From the NCBI GenBank assembly GCA_002428325.1, contig DIVR01000052.1, forward strand, positions 1-64,000: DNA of 64,000 nt, written 5' to 3'. A model generated the notes under the pieces. It saw only the letters and a list, made by a program, of their open reading frames with translations. It was not told where the DNA came from and searched no databases. The stretch is from a bacterium UBP4_UBA6127. GTDB taxonomy: Bacteria; UBP4; UBA4092. How positions within the stretch are numbered: position 1 is the stretch's first letter; each line of letters starts with the position of its first letter. Below, one piece after another: positions 7,655 to 17,034 of this stretch. The translations under genes were made by a program, and so were the position numbers.

Positions 7655-9248
7655 TGGGTTCCGTTTAAAAATAAATTGGGATCATTCCGCCCAATATTTC
7701 CTGATAGCCCTATTTATAATCGGATTAATCATTCGGTTAATGGCCCTGAATTCTATTCCCAATGGATTGTTCAGAGACGAAGCAGCCAAAGGATTAATTG
7801 CATATAATATTCTGGAAACCGGAAAAGATCTGGATGGAACCCCTTTCCCATTATTTACCAGAGAACTCTCAACCTATAATACGGCAATCTATTCTTATCT
7901 CTGTATTCCTTTTATCAGTTTGCTTGGATTAAATGAAGTATCTGTCAGATTGCCAGCCGCCATAGCCGGGAGTTTAACCATTTTAGCCCTTTATTGGGCT
8001 TTGCTTCCCTTTATCAGGAGAAAGTATGCCTTAGCCGCGGCCTTCTTTCTGACCTTCCTGCCATGGCATATTGTCTTTTCCAGATGGGCCAATCAAGGAA
8101 TCATGGTTCCTCTTTTCCTCTGTTTATCAACAGGCTTTATGGGGAGGAGTTTTTTGAGAGATTCTGAAAATCCCAATCAACAAAAAACCATTCTGGGGAA
8201 ACCTTATACAGGAATATTATTGGGGTTTATATGTCTGGGGCTTTCTCTTTATATTTATGATATCAACAAAGTTTTTGTCCCCCTATTTATCCTGACAATC
8301 CTCATATCTTATCGAAAAGATGTCATGAGAAACCCCAAACACTGGGTTGTCTCCATTGCTGTATTTATTCTGATATCTCTGCCGATAGCTGCTTACACAG
8401 TAATAAATTCCAGTCAAAGCCAATCACGTTTTAATAGGATATCTCTCCTTGAACAAGGGTATGGTCTTATAAAAACAATCCTTGTTTTTATCAGTAATTG
8501 GTTAACCCATTTCAGTCCAGCCTATTTATTTATCAGTGGAGATGCAAATCCCAGGCATGGTTTGCCATTAACGGGAATCTTACTCCTGGCAACAGCTCCT
8601 TTTTTAATCATGGGACTTATTCAATTGATGAAAATCAGGAAAACTCCATGGGGCCAATTGGTAATCGGCTGGCTTATGATTTATCCCATAGCCGCCAGTT
8701 TAACCATTGAAGGGATACCCCATGCCCTCAGGACAATCACTGGAATACCCGTAATCTGTATTATATGCGCCTTAGGGGTTGAATATTTTTGTGCCGGGTA
8801 CCAGAAGACCTTGAAACCAATAAGAAACTTATTTTCTGTTATTATGATAATTACCTTGGTATTCAACATAACCCTGATTATTTCAGGATTATTTTTTATA
8901 TACCCTATCCAATCCGCTCCCTATTTTCAGTATGGCATGAAGGAAGCTGTTGAATCCATTAATCAAATTGAAAGCCATTATGATCTAATTATGGTATCTC
9001 CCTCATTAGGATGGCCTGATATATATTTTCATTTTTATTCACCCCGAAAGGATAAATCAATTTCTTCATCAAAAATCCATTTTTTTCTTGATTCTGAAGA
9101 ATTAACTCAATCTCTTGTACATTTAAAACCAGGGGGAAAAGCCTTACTGGTCCTCTCCGATTATGAAATAAAAGAGCTAATTCCTTTAAAAACAATCAAC
9201 TATCCGGATGGGACGACTGCCATTAAATTAATATCTTATCCCCAATAG
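7641..9248 (+). CDS. Membrane GT-C glycosyltransferase (PMT/ArnT-like)
   Basis: This 535-residue polytopic protein has about ten or more hydrophobic helices. Its first external loop carries the acidic pair Asp46-Glu47 (GLFRDEAAKG), the mark of GT-C enzymes that move a sugar from a polyprenyl phosphate onto a target outside the membrane. The last 120 residues form a soluble domain. Sugar donor and acceptor are unknown. The gene starts inside coaD with AAGGA five bases upstream. Two other GT-C genes occur in this window (13414 and 43905). Confidence 0.82.
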   Translation: MASNDGFRLKINWDHSAQYFLIALFIIGLIIRLMALNSIPNGLFRDEAAKGLIAYNILETGKDLDGTPFPLFTRELSTYNTAIYSYLCIPFISLLGLNEVSVRLPAAIAGSLTILALYWALLPFIRRKYALAAAFFLTFLPWHIVFSRWANQGIMVPLFLCLSTGFMGRSFLRDSENPNQQKTILGKPYTGILLGFICLGLSLYIYDINKVFVPLFILTILISYRKDVMRNPKHWVVSIAVFILISLPIAAYTVINSSQSQSRFNRISLLEQGYGLIKTILVFISNWLTHFSPAYLFISGDANPRHGLPLTGILLLATAPFLIMGLIQLMKIRKTPWGQLVIGWLMIYPIAASLTIEGIPHALRTITGIPVICIICALGVEYFCAGYQKTLKPIRNLFSVIMIITLVFNITLIISGLFFIYPIQSAPYFQYGMKEAVESINQIESHYDLIMVSPSLGWPDIYFHFYSPRKDKSISSSKIHFFLDSEELTQSLVHLKPGGKALLVLSDYEIKELIPLKTINYPDGTTAIKLISYPQ

Positions 9249-9418
9249 AGTAAAATAATTCAAAAGATATTTCATTCATGGATATAAATATAAAAAATAT
9301 GCAAAGATATGGTATCTTTTAACAAACAATCTAGAGGGGTAAGTCTATTTCTGTCATAGACAAAAAAGCCCATGAAACCCTATAATATTCTAATCTTCAA
9401 ATCAATGGTGGCAAAAAA

Positions 9419-9910
9419 ATGTTCAATAAACCTTCAGAAACTCCCAATCCTATGTATGGAACTCATTTAAAAGGTATCTCTCAAAATCCATCCGTTCCCG
9501 AAAACCGGGGACAGAAAGAACAAGGTGTGAGCATGGATAAGAAATTTACAGTAATTGCGGAAGGAACGGTACTAAATGGTAATTTACGATCGGATGAATC
9601 GGTCCAGATCGATGGGACATTCGAAGGGGACCTGAATGTCAAGGAAACCCTGATTATTGGTTCTACAGCCTCTGTAAAAGCCAATATCAACGCCGGAGAA
9701 GTGAAAATTGCCGGTAAAGTCAACGGAAATATTATTGCCAAAGACCGTTTGGAAATTCTGTCCTCGGGTAAATTACTGGGAGATATCAAGACCCCTCGGC
9801 TTACCATCGCAGAAGGAGTCGTTTTTGAGGGCCATTGCAGTATGGGGACCGATAAAAAAACCGATGAATTGAATTTTCCCGCCCAACAGGGTAAAACAGC
9901 CACTGTTTAG
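9419..9910 (+). CDS. Bactofilin (polymer-forming cytoskeletal protein)
   Basis: Bactofilins form filaments that help place envelope enzymes and shape the cell. The 163-residue protein has a disordered N-terminal tail (about 1-40) and a right-handed beta-helix of short valine/isoleucine/glycine repeats (about 45-145, for example GTVLNGNLRSDESVQIDGTF). A proline/lysine tail follows. A shorter start at ATG 9533, after AAGGTG, is possible and would remove 38 residues. It is a stand-alone gene between a glycosyltransferase and yebC; the gaps on both sides hold only weak AT-rich hairpins. Confidence 0.9.
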   Translation: MFNKPSETPNPMYGTHLKGISQNPSVPENRGQKEQGVSMDKKFTVIAEGTVLNGNLRSDESVQIDGTFEGDLNVKETLIIGSTASVKANINAGEVKIAGKVNGNIIAKDRLEILSSGKLLGDIKTPRLTIAEGVVFEGHCSMGTDKKTDELNFPAQQGKTATV

Positions 9911-9995
9911 GAAATTATGTGATGGATGCCTTGTTCTCAGGGCTTAAGTAATATTGATATTAAAAATATACTATTGATACATAAGGAGTTTTATC

Positions 9996-10748
9996 ATGTC
10001 AGGACATAATAAATGGAGCAGCATCAAGCACAAAAAGGGTGCGGCTGATGCTAAACGTGGCAAAATGTTTACCCGTATTATTAAGGAAATAATTGTAGCG
10101 GCACGCCAGGGTGGTGGAGATGTTAATGGGAACGCCCGTTTACGATCAGCTGTTCAGCTTGCAAAAGATGCGAATATGCCAAAGGCCAATATTGAAAATG
10201 CCATTAAAAAGGGAACAGGTGAACTTCCCGGCGTAACCATTGAAGAATGCGTTTATGAAGGATATGGTCCAGGAGGTTCAGCCGTTATTGTCGAAGTTGC
10301 CACTGACAACCGTAACCGAACCACTGCTGAATTACGCCATATGTTTCAGCGTCATGGGGGAGCTTTAGGTGAAGTAGGCAGTGTTTCCTGGATGTTTAAT
10401 CGTAAGGGTAATGTCATTCTTGAAAATCCCACTGTAGATGAAGAAACTGTGTTTAACGCAGTTTTGGATGCCGGAGCCGAAGATGTCTCCACGGATGGAG
10501 ATATTATCGAAATCTATTGCGCAGTAGCCGATATGGAAAAGGTGAAAGCATCTTTGACTGCAGCCAATATTCCTTATTCCACCGCTAAAATGACCATGGT
10601 ACCTCAGAATACTGTCCAATTAGATGCATCTAAAGCAAGACAAATGCTTGAATTGATGGATGATCTGGAAAACCATGATGATGTTCAGAATACCTATTCA
10701 AATTTTGATATATCCGAAGAAATAATGGAAAAACTTGCAAGCTCTTAA
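9996..10748 (+). CDS. yebC: YebC/TACO1-family protein
   Basis: The 250-residue protein begins MSGHNKWSSIKHKKGAADAK, the hallmark of the YebC/PmpR/TACO1 family. Members have been described as transcription regulators and as ribosome-associated factors that help translate proline-rich stretches. The acidic C-terminal region LELMDDLENHDDVQNTYSNFDI is also typical. AAGGAG lies upstream of the ATG with good spacing. It is followed by a 218-bp gap with one hairpin. Confidence 0.94.
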   Translation: MSGHNKWSSIKHKKGAADAKRGKMFTRIIKEIIVAARQGGGDVNGNARLRSAVQLAKDANMPKANIENAIKKGTGELPGVTIEECVYEGYGPGGSAVIVEVATDNRNRTTAELRHMFQRHGGALGEVGSVSWMFNRKGNVILENPTVDEETVFNAVLDAGAEDVSTDGDIIEIYCAVADMEKVKASLTAANIPYSTAKMTMVPQNTVQLDASKARQMLELMDDLENHDDVQNTYSNFDISEEIMEKLASS

Positions 10749-10771
10749 TCATAGAAAGATCCTGTCATCAG

Positions 10772-10811
10772 AGGGTGGAATAAGGTTTCAGTCCCAATCA
10801 TTTTCCACCCT
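10772..10811 (+). terminator. Hairpin after yebC, possible terminator without T tract
   Basis: AGGGTGGAA (10772-10780) pairs perfectly with TTCCACCCT (10803-10811) across a 22-base loop. No run of T follows, so termination would need Rho, or the hairpin only protects the mRNA end. The rest of 10749-10966 shows no gene. Confidence 0.4.
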
Positions 10812-10966
10812 GTGTAGCATTAAGAAAGACGCTTATTTTTTTCTGATTGACAGTTTTTTGGATAGTACGTTAGTATGACCTGCTTTATAATTAATAAATA
10901 TATCAACATGGAATTTCGTCTTGATTCCATACACCCTGAATGTCCTTTAGAGGGAGGATTTTAAGC

Positions 10967-11410
10967 ATGCTGGTATGCAAGAAATGCAAGGCGGTTAAAA
11001 TCGAGGATAAATGGATTCCTTCCAATAATCTTCGCCGTAATGTGAATTACACTCTATGTCCCAACTGCTCCCAGGAATTAAAACAAACCAGTAATGGTAC
11101 GCTTTTAATCGATGGTGCTTTTTTTAATGACAACACTGAACAGTCGCTACAATTAATCAAAACCGAAGAAATGCGGGCACGCAAAAACAATGTTTATTCC
11201 AGAATCGTTCAAATTGTTAAAAACAGAGCGCCTGTATTGGTAAAAACGACCAATTCCCAGTTGGCCATCCAAATCGGAAAACAGTTCAAACGTCAATTTA
11301 AGGGACAATTGGATATTTCCACCAGTAAGAAAAACGGAGTAATGGTCCGCTGGAGCTATGAGCAGGAAACAGCTAAACCTGCCAAAGAGACCTCTCATTC
11401 TACTGTCTGA
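10967..11410 (+). CDS. Zinc-ribbon protein resembling the BCAM0308/NMD3-like family
   Basis: The 147-residue protein opens with two CxxC pairs (CKKC at 4-7, CPNC near 30-33), a likely zinc ribbon. A segment LLIDGAFFNDNTEQSLQLI follows, then a C-terminal domain with LVKTTNSQLAIQIGKQFKRQF. This layout resembles the little-studied BCAM0308 family; the match is from memory of the family pattern. Function is unknown; RNA or ribosome binding would be a guess. I use ATG 10967, not 10940, because GAGGGAGG lies just upstream of it. It precedes uvrB by 15 bases and may be co-transcribed. Confidence 0.65.
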   Translation: MLVCKKCKAVKIEDKWIPSNNLRRNVNYTLCPNCSQELKQTSNGTLLIDGAFFNDNTEQSLQLIKTEEMRARKNNVYSRIVQIVKNRAPVLVKTTNSQLAIQIGKQFKRQFKGQLDISTSKKNGVMVRWSYEQETAKPAKETSHSTV

Positions 11411-11425
11411 ATTTTAAAATGAACC

Positions 11426-13417
11426 GTGCCACAATTTAATTTAAAATCCTCGTTTGCTCCAAGTGGGGATCAGCCTGGTGCAATCAAAGAACTCATTAAG
11501 GCGATCCAGGATTTAAACCGTTATGTAACCTTAGTCGGGGTAACCGGATCCGGTAAAACCTATACCGTGGCAAATCTGGTTCAATCTCTGCAGAAGCCCA
11601 CGTTGGTAATTGCCCATAATAAAACATTGGCTGCCCAGCTATATCAAGAATTCAAAGATTTCTTTCCTGAAAATGCTGTTGAATATTTCGTCAGTTATTA
11701 TGACTATTACCAGCCTGAAGCTTATATTCCCACCACAGACACTTATATCGAAAAAGATTCTGCCATCAACGACGAAATAGACAAACTGCGCCAACGGGCC
11801 ACCATGTCCCTGCTGACTCGAAGAGATGTTATCGTGGTGGCCAGTGTTTCCTGCATCTATGGACTGGGGTCCCCTGAGATATACTTCGAGATGGTGTTAA
11901 AATTCGTAAAGGGGACTTCCCTGGACAGGGATGCCGCTATCCGTAAGCTTATTTCTATCCTGTATGAAAGAAATCCTATAGATTTCAGTAGAGGAAAATT
12001 CAGGGTTTCCGGTGATGTTTTGGAAATCTTCCCGACTTATGAGGATACCGCCTTAAGAATAGAGTTTTTTGGAGATGACATTGACCGCATATCCAGAATA
12101 GACCCTTTAACCGGATCGGTGATTGAAGAGTTGGAGCAGATCACTATCTTTCCAGCAAAACATTGGGTGATGCCTGAGCTTCAGCTTCGAGCTGCAACCG
12201 AGAAGATTCGGGAAGAGCTTCAAGAAAGGGTGGAATGGTTCAATAAGAATAATATGCCATTGGAAGCAGAAAGAATCCGGCAGCGGACCAATTTTGATTT
12301 GGAGATGATGCAGGAAATCGGGTATTGTTCCGGGATTGAAAACTATTCCAGGATTCTTACGAATCGAAGTCCCGGGTCTCCTTCTGAAACCCTGATGGAT
12401 TATCTTCCTGAGGATTCCCTGGTCGTAATTGATGAGTCCCATGTTACCTTGCCGCAAATCCATGGAATGTATGCAGGGGACCGCTCCAGGAAAAAGAATC
12501 TCATTGATTACGGATTCAGGCTTCCCTCCGCTTTTGACAACCGTCCTTTAAAATTTGATGAATTCCATTCAAAGGTCAAGCATTTCCTATTTGTCTCCGC
12601 CACTCCCGGAGAATGGGAGATGAAGAAATCCGAGGGAGCCATTATTGAACAGATAATCCGCCCCACAGGACTTCTGGACCCGGAAATTCTTATTCGTCCG
12701 GTTAAGAATCAGGTGGACGATTTAGTCAATGAAATCCGCAAACAAATCGAGGTTAGCGAAAGAGTGCTGGTTACTACTCTAACCAAGAAAATGGCCGAGA
12801 ATCTCACTGACTATCTGACTCAGCTGGGAATCAGAGCCAGATACTTGCATTCAACGATTGAAACCCTTGAAAGGATAGAAATCATCAGAGGGCTTCGATT
12901 GGGAGAATTTGATGTTCTAGTGGGAGTTAATTTACTTCGAGAAGGATTAGATATTCCTGAAGTATCCCTGGTCGCTATCTTGGATGCCGATAAAGAGGGA
13001 TTTCTCCGTTCAGAACGATCCTTGATCCAGACTATTGGGCGCTGTGCCAGAAATGTTCGATCCCGGGCCATATTATATGCAGATAGAATTACTGATTCTA
13101 TGAAAAAGGCCATTGATGTAACCGAACGACGACGAAAAATCCAGTTTGATTATAATAAGGCCCATGGAATCACTCCCCAAACGATTATTCGTCCAGTGCA
13201 AGATGCGATGGTTGATACCAAGGAAATCTTGGAAGTACCCGCCAGGGAAACAGGCTTATCCGGAGAATTGCATTCCGATGAGGATTTGAATAAACTGGTA
13301 ATTGAATTAGAGAAGAAAATGAAACAAGCCGCTAAAGAGCTTGATTTCGAATCTGCAGCTCATTACCGAGACAGTCTGGTAAAGTTAAAAGAGTTTATGC
13401 TGGGTATGCAAAAGTGA
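11426..13417 (+). CDS. uvrB: Excinuclease ABC subunit B
   Basis: UvrB is the damage-verifying helicase of nucleotide excision repair; it loads with UvrA and then positions UvrC. The 663-residue protein has Walker A GVTGSGKT at 38-45, the YDYYQPEAYIP beta-hairpin near 92-102, helicase motifs (DESH in place of DEAD; QTIGRCARN) and a C-terminal UVR motif (about 625-660) for UvrC contact. The start is a GTG with no evident Shine-Dalgarno sequence. No better start exists, since family homology begins at FNLKSSFAPSGDQP. uvrA and uvrC are not in the window. Confidence 0.96.
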   Translation: MPQFNLKSSFAPSGDQPGAIKELIKAIQDLNRYVTLVGVTGSGKTYTVANLVQSLQKPTLVIAHNKTLAAQLYQEFKDFFPENAVEYFVSYYDYYQPEAYIPTTDTYIEKDSAINDEIDKLRQRATMSLLTRRDVIVVASVSCIYGLGSPEIYFEMVLKFVKGTSLDRDAAIRKLISILYERNPIDFSRGKFRVSGDVLEIFPTYEDTALRIEFFGDDIDRISRIDPLTGSVIEELEQITIFPAKHWVMPELQLRAATEKIREELQERVEWFNKNNMPLEAERIRQRTNFDLEMMQEIGYCSGIENYSRILTNRSPGSPSETLMDYLPEDSLVVIDESHVTLPQIHGMYAGDRSRKKNLIDYGFRLPSAFDNRPLKFDEFHSKVKHFLFVSATPGEWEMKKSEGAIIEQIIRPTGLLDPEILIRPVKNQVDDLVNEIRKQIEVSERVLVTTLTKKMAENLTDYLTQLGIRARYLHSTIETLERIEIIRGLRLGEFDVLVGVNLLREGLDIPEVSLVAILDADKEGFLRSERSLIQTIGRCARNVRSRAILYADRITDSMKKAIDVTERRRKIQFDYNKAHGITPQTIIRPVQDAMVDTKEILEVPARETGLSGELHSDEDLNKLVIELEKKMKQAAKELDFESAAHYRDSLVKLKEFMLGMQK

Positions 13418-15096
13418 GAGGGTTACTGACCCATAAAATACTGAAAAATCCCATATGGTTTGGAATAGTTTTCATTATTTTAGCAGGTATCTTCAGCCGG
13501 TTTTATGGGCTAGGCACCCATAGCCTTTGGGTAGATGAAGTGATTGCCAGTTATGTATCAGCAGGTCCTGACTTGCATGCGGGCCCTGAAGATATTAAGT
13601 ATATTTACCAACAGCGTTTTAATGATGTAACCCCACCTCTACGTGATTACCTCGCCCATTTATCCTTTCGTTTCTTAGGTGTAAATGAATACGGGCTTCG
13701 CTTCTTCCCTGCCCTCTTTGGGGTTCTGGGTATCGCATTGATTTTTCTGGTCGCCCGAAGATGGTTTAATGAGGAAACAGCCTTAATTTGTGCCTTTCTT
13801 TTGTTGATATCTCCCTTTTATCTGCATCATTCACAAGATGGGAGAATGTACACCCTTTTGATGTTTTTTTCATTATCAGCTTTTTTCTGCCTTCATCAGA
13901 CCCTGTTTTCATCCCAGCATTCGTTTTACTGGGGAACAGGCTTCATCATTTTCAACCTCCTGAATATTTACCTGAGTTATTTTGGTTTCTGGTGCTTATG
14001 TACCCAGTGTTTGATTGCCCTTGTCTGGATCGGTTTGAAATCAAGAGAAACCGACCAAAGCCTTCGATACATCCTTAGAGGGTCTGGATATCTAGCTTTA
14101 GGACTGGCTATTTTGTTTATCCTTTATCTACCATGGGTGAAAGCGATTTATTTATTTATTACCCGGAACATCCATTCTCCAGTGCCTTATCAATTACCTT
14201 TCACCCCTCCCATCATTGATGAGGAGACCAGCCGCAACTATATCTACCATCTGAAACCTAATTGGCCTTTTTTAAAAGGATTGCTGGCTGATTTTGGACA
14301 AAAGGGATGGATGAATTATGTTTATATTGGTTTTTTCCTTACAGGACTGCGATACCTTATTAAAACCAATGTGAAATTGGGATTGGGATTCATCTTATGG
14401 CTTACAATCCCACTAATTATCACTTTTGCTCCTCCGGCGAAAGCCCTTTTCTTTAATCGTTATATTTCCTTTATGATGCCGGTTTATATTCTGACGACAG
14501 GTGTGGGGATGATGCAGATTATCTATTGGCTGAAAAATAAATCGACTCCTTATATCAACCTCTCAAGTTATCCTTTCATCTTATCGATAATGGTCCTTTT
14601 TACGGTCGTTACCCTCCCCGCTATTCGAGACCATTATAGGGTTCAGAAGCAGGATTGGAAGAAAGCCGTCGCTTTCATGATTCCCCAAATCCAGAATGAA
14701 GATGTCATTATTGCCGGCCCTTATAATTCTTTCTGGAGTACCATGTACTACCTTCAACGCAATGGGGCCAAACGCTCTGAGTTATATCCAGCCCCCTGGA
14801 GCGGTCAGTATTCTGAAGTAAACTTGCAGGGTAAAATCATTCGGCTTTGCCAGAAAATTCAAGATACTGAAAATCTTGCTCAATACTATCAAAACAATAA
14901 TCGAGTCTGGTACATTTCAGCCTATTATCGGACTTACCAATATAGAAATCCTTCCTATTATTCATATATTGAGTCCCATTCGGGACGCTATGCCCGATTT
15001 GATTCAGCTATTGATGATGATTCTATCTTTGTTTTTCTATCTGATAAATTGGAACTGAAACCTACCCTGGCACCCATTTTTCCCTCAAGGAACTAA
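13414..15096 (+). CDS. Membrane GT-C glycosyltransferase (PMT-like)
   Basis: This 560-residue polytopic protein has about ten transmembrane helices and the acidic pair Asp41-Glu42 (SLWVDEVIAS) in the first external loop, followed by NDVTPPLRDYL. That is the usual donor-binding arrangement of PMT/GT-C enzymes using polyprenyl-phosphate sugars. A soluble domain occupies the last 130 residues. The GTG start overlaps the uvrB stop as GTGA, so translation is probably coupled to uvrB, although no functional link is obvious. Donor and acceptor are unknown. Confidence 0.8.
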   Translation: MRGLLTHKILKNPIWFGIVFIILAGIFSRFYGLGTHSLWVDEVIASYVSAGPDLHAGPEDIKYIYQQRFNDVTPPLRDYLAHLSFRFLGVNEYGLRFFPALFGVLGIALIFLVARRWFNEETALICAFLLLISPFYLHHSQDGRMYTLLMFFSLSAFFCLHQTLFSSQHSFYWGTGFIIFNLLNIYLSYFGFWCLCTQCLIALVWIGLKSRETDQSLRYILRGSGYLALGLAILFILYLPWVKAIYLFITRNIHSPVPYQLPFTPPIIDEETSRNYIYHLKPNWPFLKGLLADFGQKGWMNYVYIGFFLTGLRYLIKTNVKLGLGFILWLTIPLIITFAPPAKALFFNRYISFMMPVYILTTGVGMMQIIYWLKNKSTPYINLSSYPFILSIMVLFTVVTLPAIRDHYRVQKQDWKKAVAFMIPQIQNEDVIIAGPYNSFWSTMYYLQRNGAKRSELYPAPWSGQYSEVNLQGKIIRLCQKIQDTENLAQYYQNNNRVWYISAYYRTYQYRNPSYYSYIESHSGRYARFDSAIDDDSIFVFLSDKLELKPTLAPIFPSRN

Positions 15097-15108
15097 ACCT
15101 TCTTTAGA

Positions 15109-15155
15109 TCGGAGCAGTAACGGAGAGGGTCAGACCCTCTCCGTTACTGCTCCGA
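15109..15155. repeat. Long perfect palindrome between convergent genes (family member 1)
   Basis: Arms 15109-15131 and 15133-15155 are perfect 23-base reverse complements around a single base. The sequence is GC-rich compared with its surroundings and has no T tract, so it is not an ordinary terminator. The right arm (CTCTCCGTTACTGCTCCGAA) resembles CTCTCCGTATCAGTTCCAAA next to the palindrome at 49971-49999. Confidence 0.75.
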
Positions 15156-15250
15156 ACACTCTAAATCAGCATATTTTAGTATTTATTATTGAATATATTA
15201 AAGTTAACAAATAATCCTTAAAGTAACTTATCAAAGATGGGTTTTAGGCA

Positions 15251-15283
15251 AAAAAAAAGACTGGTTGGAAGCAACCAGTCTTT
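15251..15283 (-). terminator. Rho-independent terminator of the glyA operon
   Basis: A perfect 12-bp stem (15256-15267 with 15272-15283) with a 4-base loop is followed, in the leftward direction, by a run of T from 15258 to 15250. It lies 23 bases past the glyA stop codon. Confidence 0.88.
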
Positions 15284-15305
15284 AATAAAAAAACAAATAG
15301 ATGTC

Positions 15306-16541
15306 TTATACGTAGAGAGGAAATTTTTGGCAGAGGACTAAAACATCATTTTTGACAGCTGCCAAAACCTCAGGATTATTCCGATTCATCAGAGCTTTAT
15401 TGATCAGCTCCGCAATTCGTTTCATTTCAGGCTCTTTCATACCCCTGGTGGTTACCGCTGGTGTCCCGATACGAACTCCGCTGGTGATAAAGGGTTTTTC
15501 GGTATCAAAAGGTACGGTATTTTTATTAACCGTGATTCCAGCCTCTTCCAAAGCTATCTGGGCTTCTTTACCTGTTATTCCCTTATTTCTGAGGTCCACC
15601 AACATCAAGTGATTATCTGTGCCTCCGCTGACTAATCGATACCCATCGGCCATCAGAGAGTCAGCCAGGGTCTTGGCATTCAGGATGATTTGTTTCTGAT
15701 ATTGTTTGAAGTCATCAGACATGGCTTCCTTGAAAGCGACCGCCTTAGCCGCAATAATATGCATCAAGGGCCCGCCCTGAATCCCGGGGAATATAATAGA
15801 ATTAATTTGTTTGGTATATTTTTCTTTACAGAGAATCAATCCGGCACGAGGTCCCCGAAGAGTTTTATGGGTCGTGGTCGTCACCACATCAGCATAAGGA
15901 ACAGGACTGGGATGCAATCCTGCCGCCACTAATCCGGCGATATGGGCCATATCCACCATAAGATAGGCGCCGACTTCATCTGCTATTTCCCGGAATTTAG
16001 GGAAATCCAGAATCCTGGGATAAGCGCTGGCTCCAGCCAAAATCATTTTAGGCTTAAATTCCAATGCCTTACTGCGCAATTCATCGTAATCAATCTGTTC
16101 GGTTTCCCGGTTGACCCCATAAGAAACGATATTAAAATATTTACCAGAGAAATTAACCGGGCTTCCATGGGTCAAATGCCCACCATGAGACAATTCCATA
16201 CCTAAAACAGTATCCCCAAGATTTAATAACGCAAAATAGACTCCCATATTGGCCTGAGAACCGGAATGAGGCTGAACATTGGCATGCTCAGCGCCAAAGA
16301 GGGCCTTGGCCCTTTCAATAGCAAGATTTTCAACCACATCAACGAATTCACATCCGCCATAGTAACGTTTCCCCGGAAGGCCTTCGGCGTATTTATTGGT
16401 CATGATACAACCTTGAGCTTCCAGAACCGCTTTGCTGACAAAATTTTCCGAGGCAATAAGTTCCAGACCGGATTCCTGCCGTTCGGTTTCCTTTTGGATT
16501 GCTGAATAGACTTCGGGGTCCACCTGCTGAAGATATGACAT
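15306..16541 (-). CDS. glyA: Serine hydroxymethyltransferase
   Basis: GlyA is a PLP enzyme that converts serine and tetrahydrofolate to glycine and 5,10-methylene-tetrahydrofolate, the main source of one-carbon units. The 411-residue protein has the PLP lysine at Lys226 in TTTTHKTLRGPR, the YAEGLPGKRYYGG segment at 51-63 and the VDMAHIAGL segment near 196-204. The length is normal. It is the last gene of a leftward six-gene run, 31 bases after rpiB, and ends at the 15251-15283 terminator. glyA next to rpiB and tsaC is a familiar bacterial grouping. Confidence 0.97.
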   Translation of the reverse strand: MSYLQQVDPEVYSAIQKETERQESGLELIASENFVSKAVLEAQGCIMTNKYAEGLPGKRYYGGCEFVDVVENLAIERAKALFGAEHANVQPHSGSQANMGVYFALLNLGDTVLGMELSHGGHLTHGSPVNFSGKYFNIVSYGVNRETEQIDYDELRSKALEFKPKMILAGASAYPRILDFPKFREIADEVGAYLMVDMAHIAGLVAAGLHPSPVPYADVVTTTTHKTLRGPRAGLILCKEKYTKQINSIIFPGIQGGPLMHIIAAKAVAFKEAMSDDFKQYQKQIILNAKTLADSLMADGYRLVSGGTDNHLMLVDLRNKGITGKEAQIALEEAGITVNKNTVPFDTEKPFITSGVRIGTPAVTTRGMKEPEMKRIAELINKALMNRNNPEVLAAVKNDVLVLCQKFPLYV

Positions 16542-16572
16542 GTTAAACTCCTTCTGACTTTATGTATAAGCC

Positions 16573-17034
16573 TTATTTACAGTATTTTTTCTCAATATCC
16601 GTTATTAGATCCAGCCTGCGTTGATGCCGGCCGCCTTCAAATTCTGTCTCTAGCCAGGTTTTAGTAATAGCCAAGGCCTTTTCTGGTTCAATGCCACCGG
16701 TTTCAGGCCTGCCTCCCAGCGACAGTACATTGGCATTTCCATGTTGCCGGCTCTGTTGAGCTAATAAGACAGTCGTGGCCAATGCTGCCCGAATTCCGGG
16801 AACTTTATTGGCAACATAACTCATCCCCAAACCATTTCCGCAAATAACAATCCCCCGGTCTGACTCTCCCCGGGAGACACTCTCTGCAACCTTTTGTCCA
16901 TAGAGAGTAAAATCCACTGATTCGGTGCTGTGAGTCCCATAATCCTGAACATCATAACCCCAATCGATTAGTTGGGATTTAATGATTTCTTTTAATGGGA
17001 ATCCCGCATGATCTGAACCGATAGCTATTTTCAT
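16573..17034 (-). CDS. rpiB: Ribose-5-phosphate isomerase B
   Basis: RpiB interconverts ribose 5-phosphate and ribulose 5-phosphate in the pentose phosphate pathway. The 153-residue protein begins MKIAIGSDHAGFPLKE, has the catalytic Cys65 in GIVICGNGLGMSYVANK and RQHGNANVLSLGGR near 96-109. It overlaps the upstream phosphatase gene by 4 bases, so the two are translationally coupled. Confidence 0.95.
   Translation of the reverse strand: MKIAIGSDHAGFPLKEIIKSQLIDWGYDVQDYGTHSTESVDFTLYGQKVAESVSRGESDRGIVICGNGLGMSYVANKVPGIRAALATTVLLAQQSRQHGNANVLSLGGRPETGGIEPEKALAITKTWLETEFEGGRHQRRLDLITDIEKKYCK

Noticed and set aside
9481..9903. 140-codon open frame on the minus strand
   Set aside because: It is antisense to the bactofilin gene, whose beta-helix repeats are clear on the plus strand.
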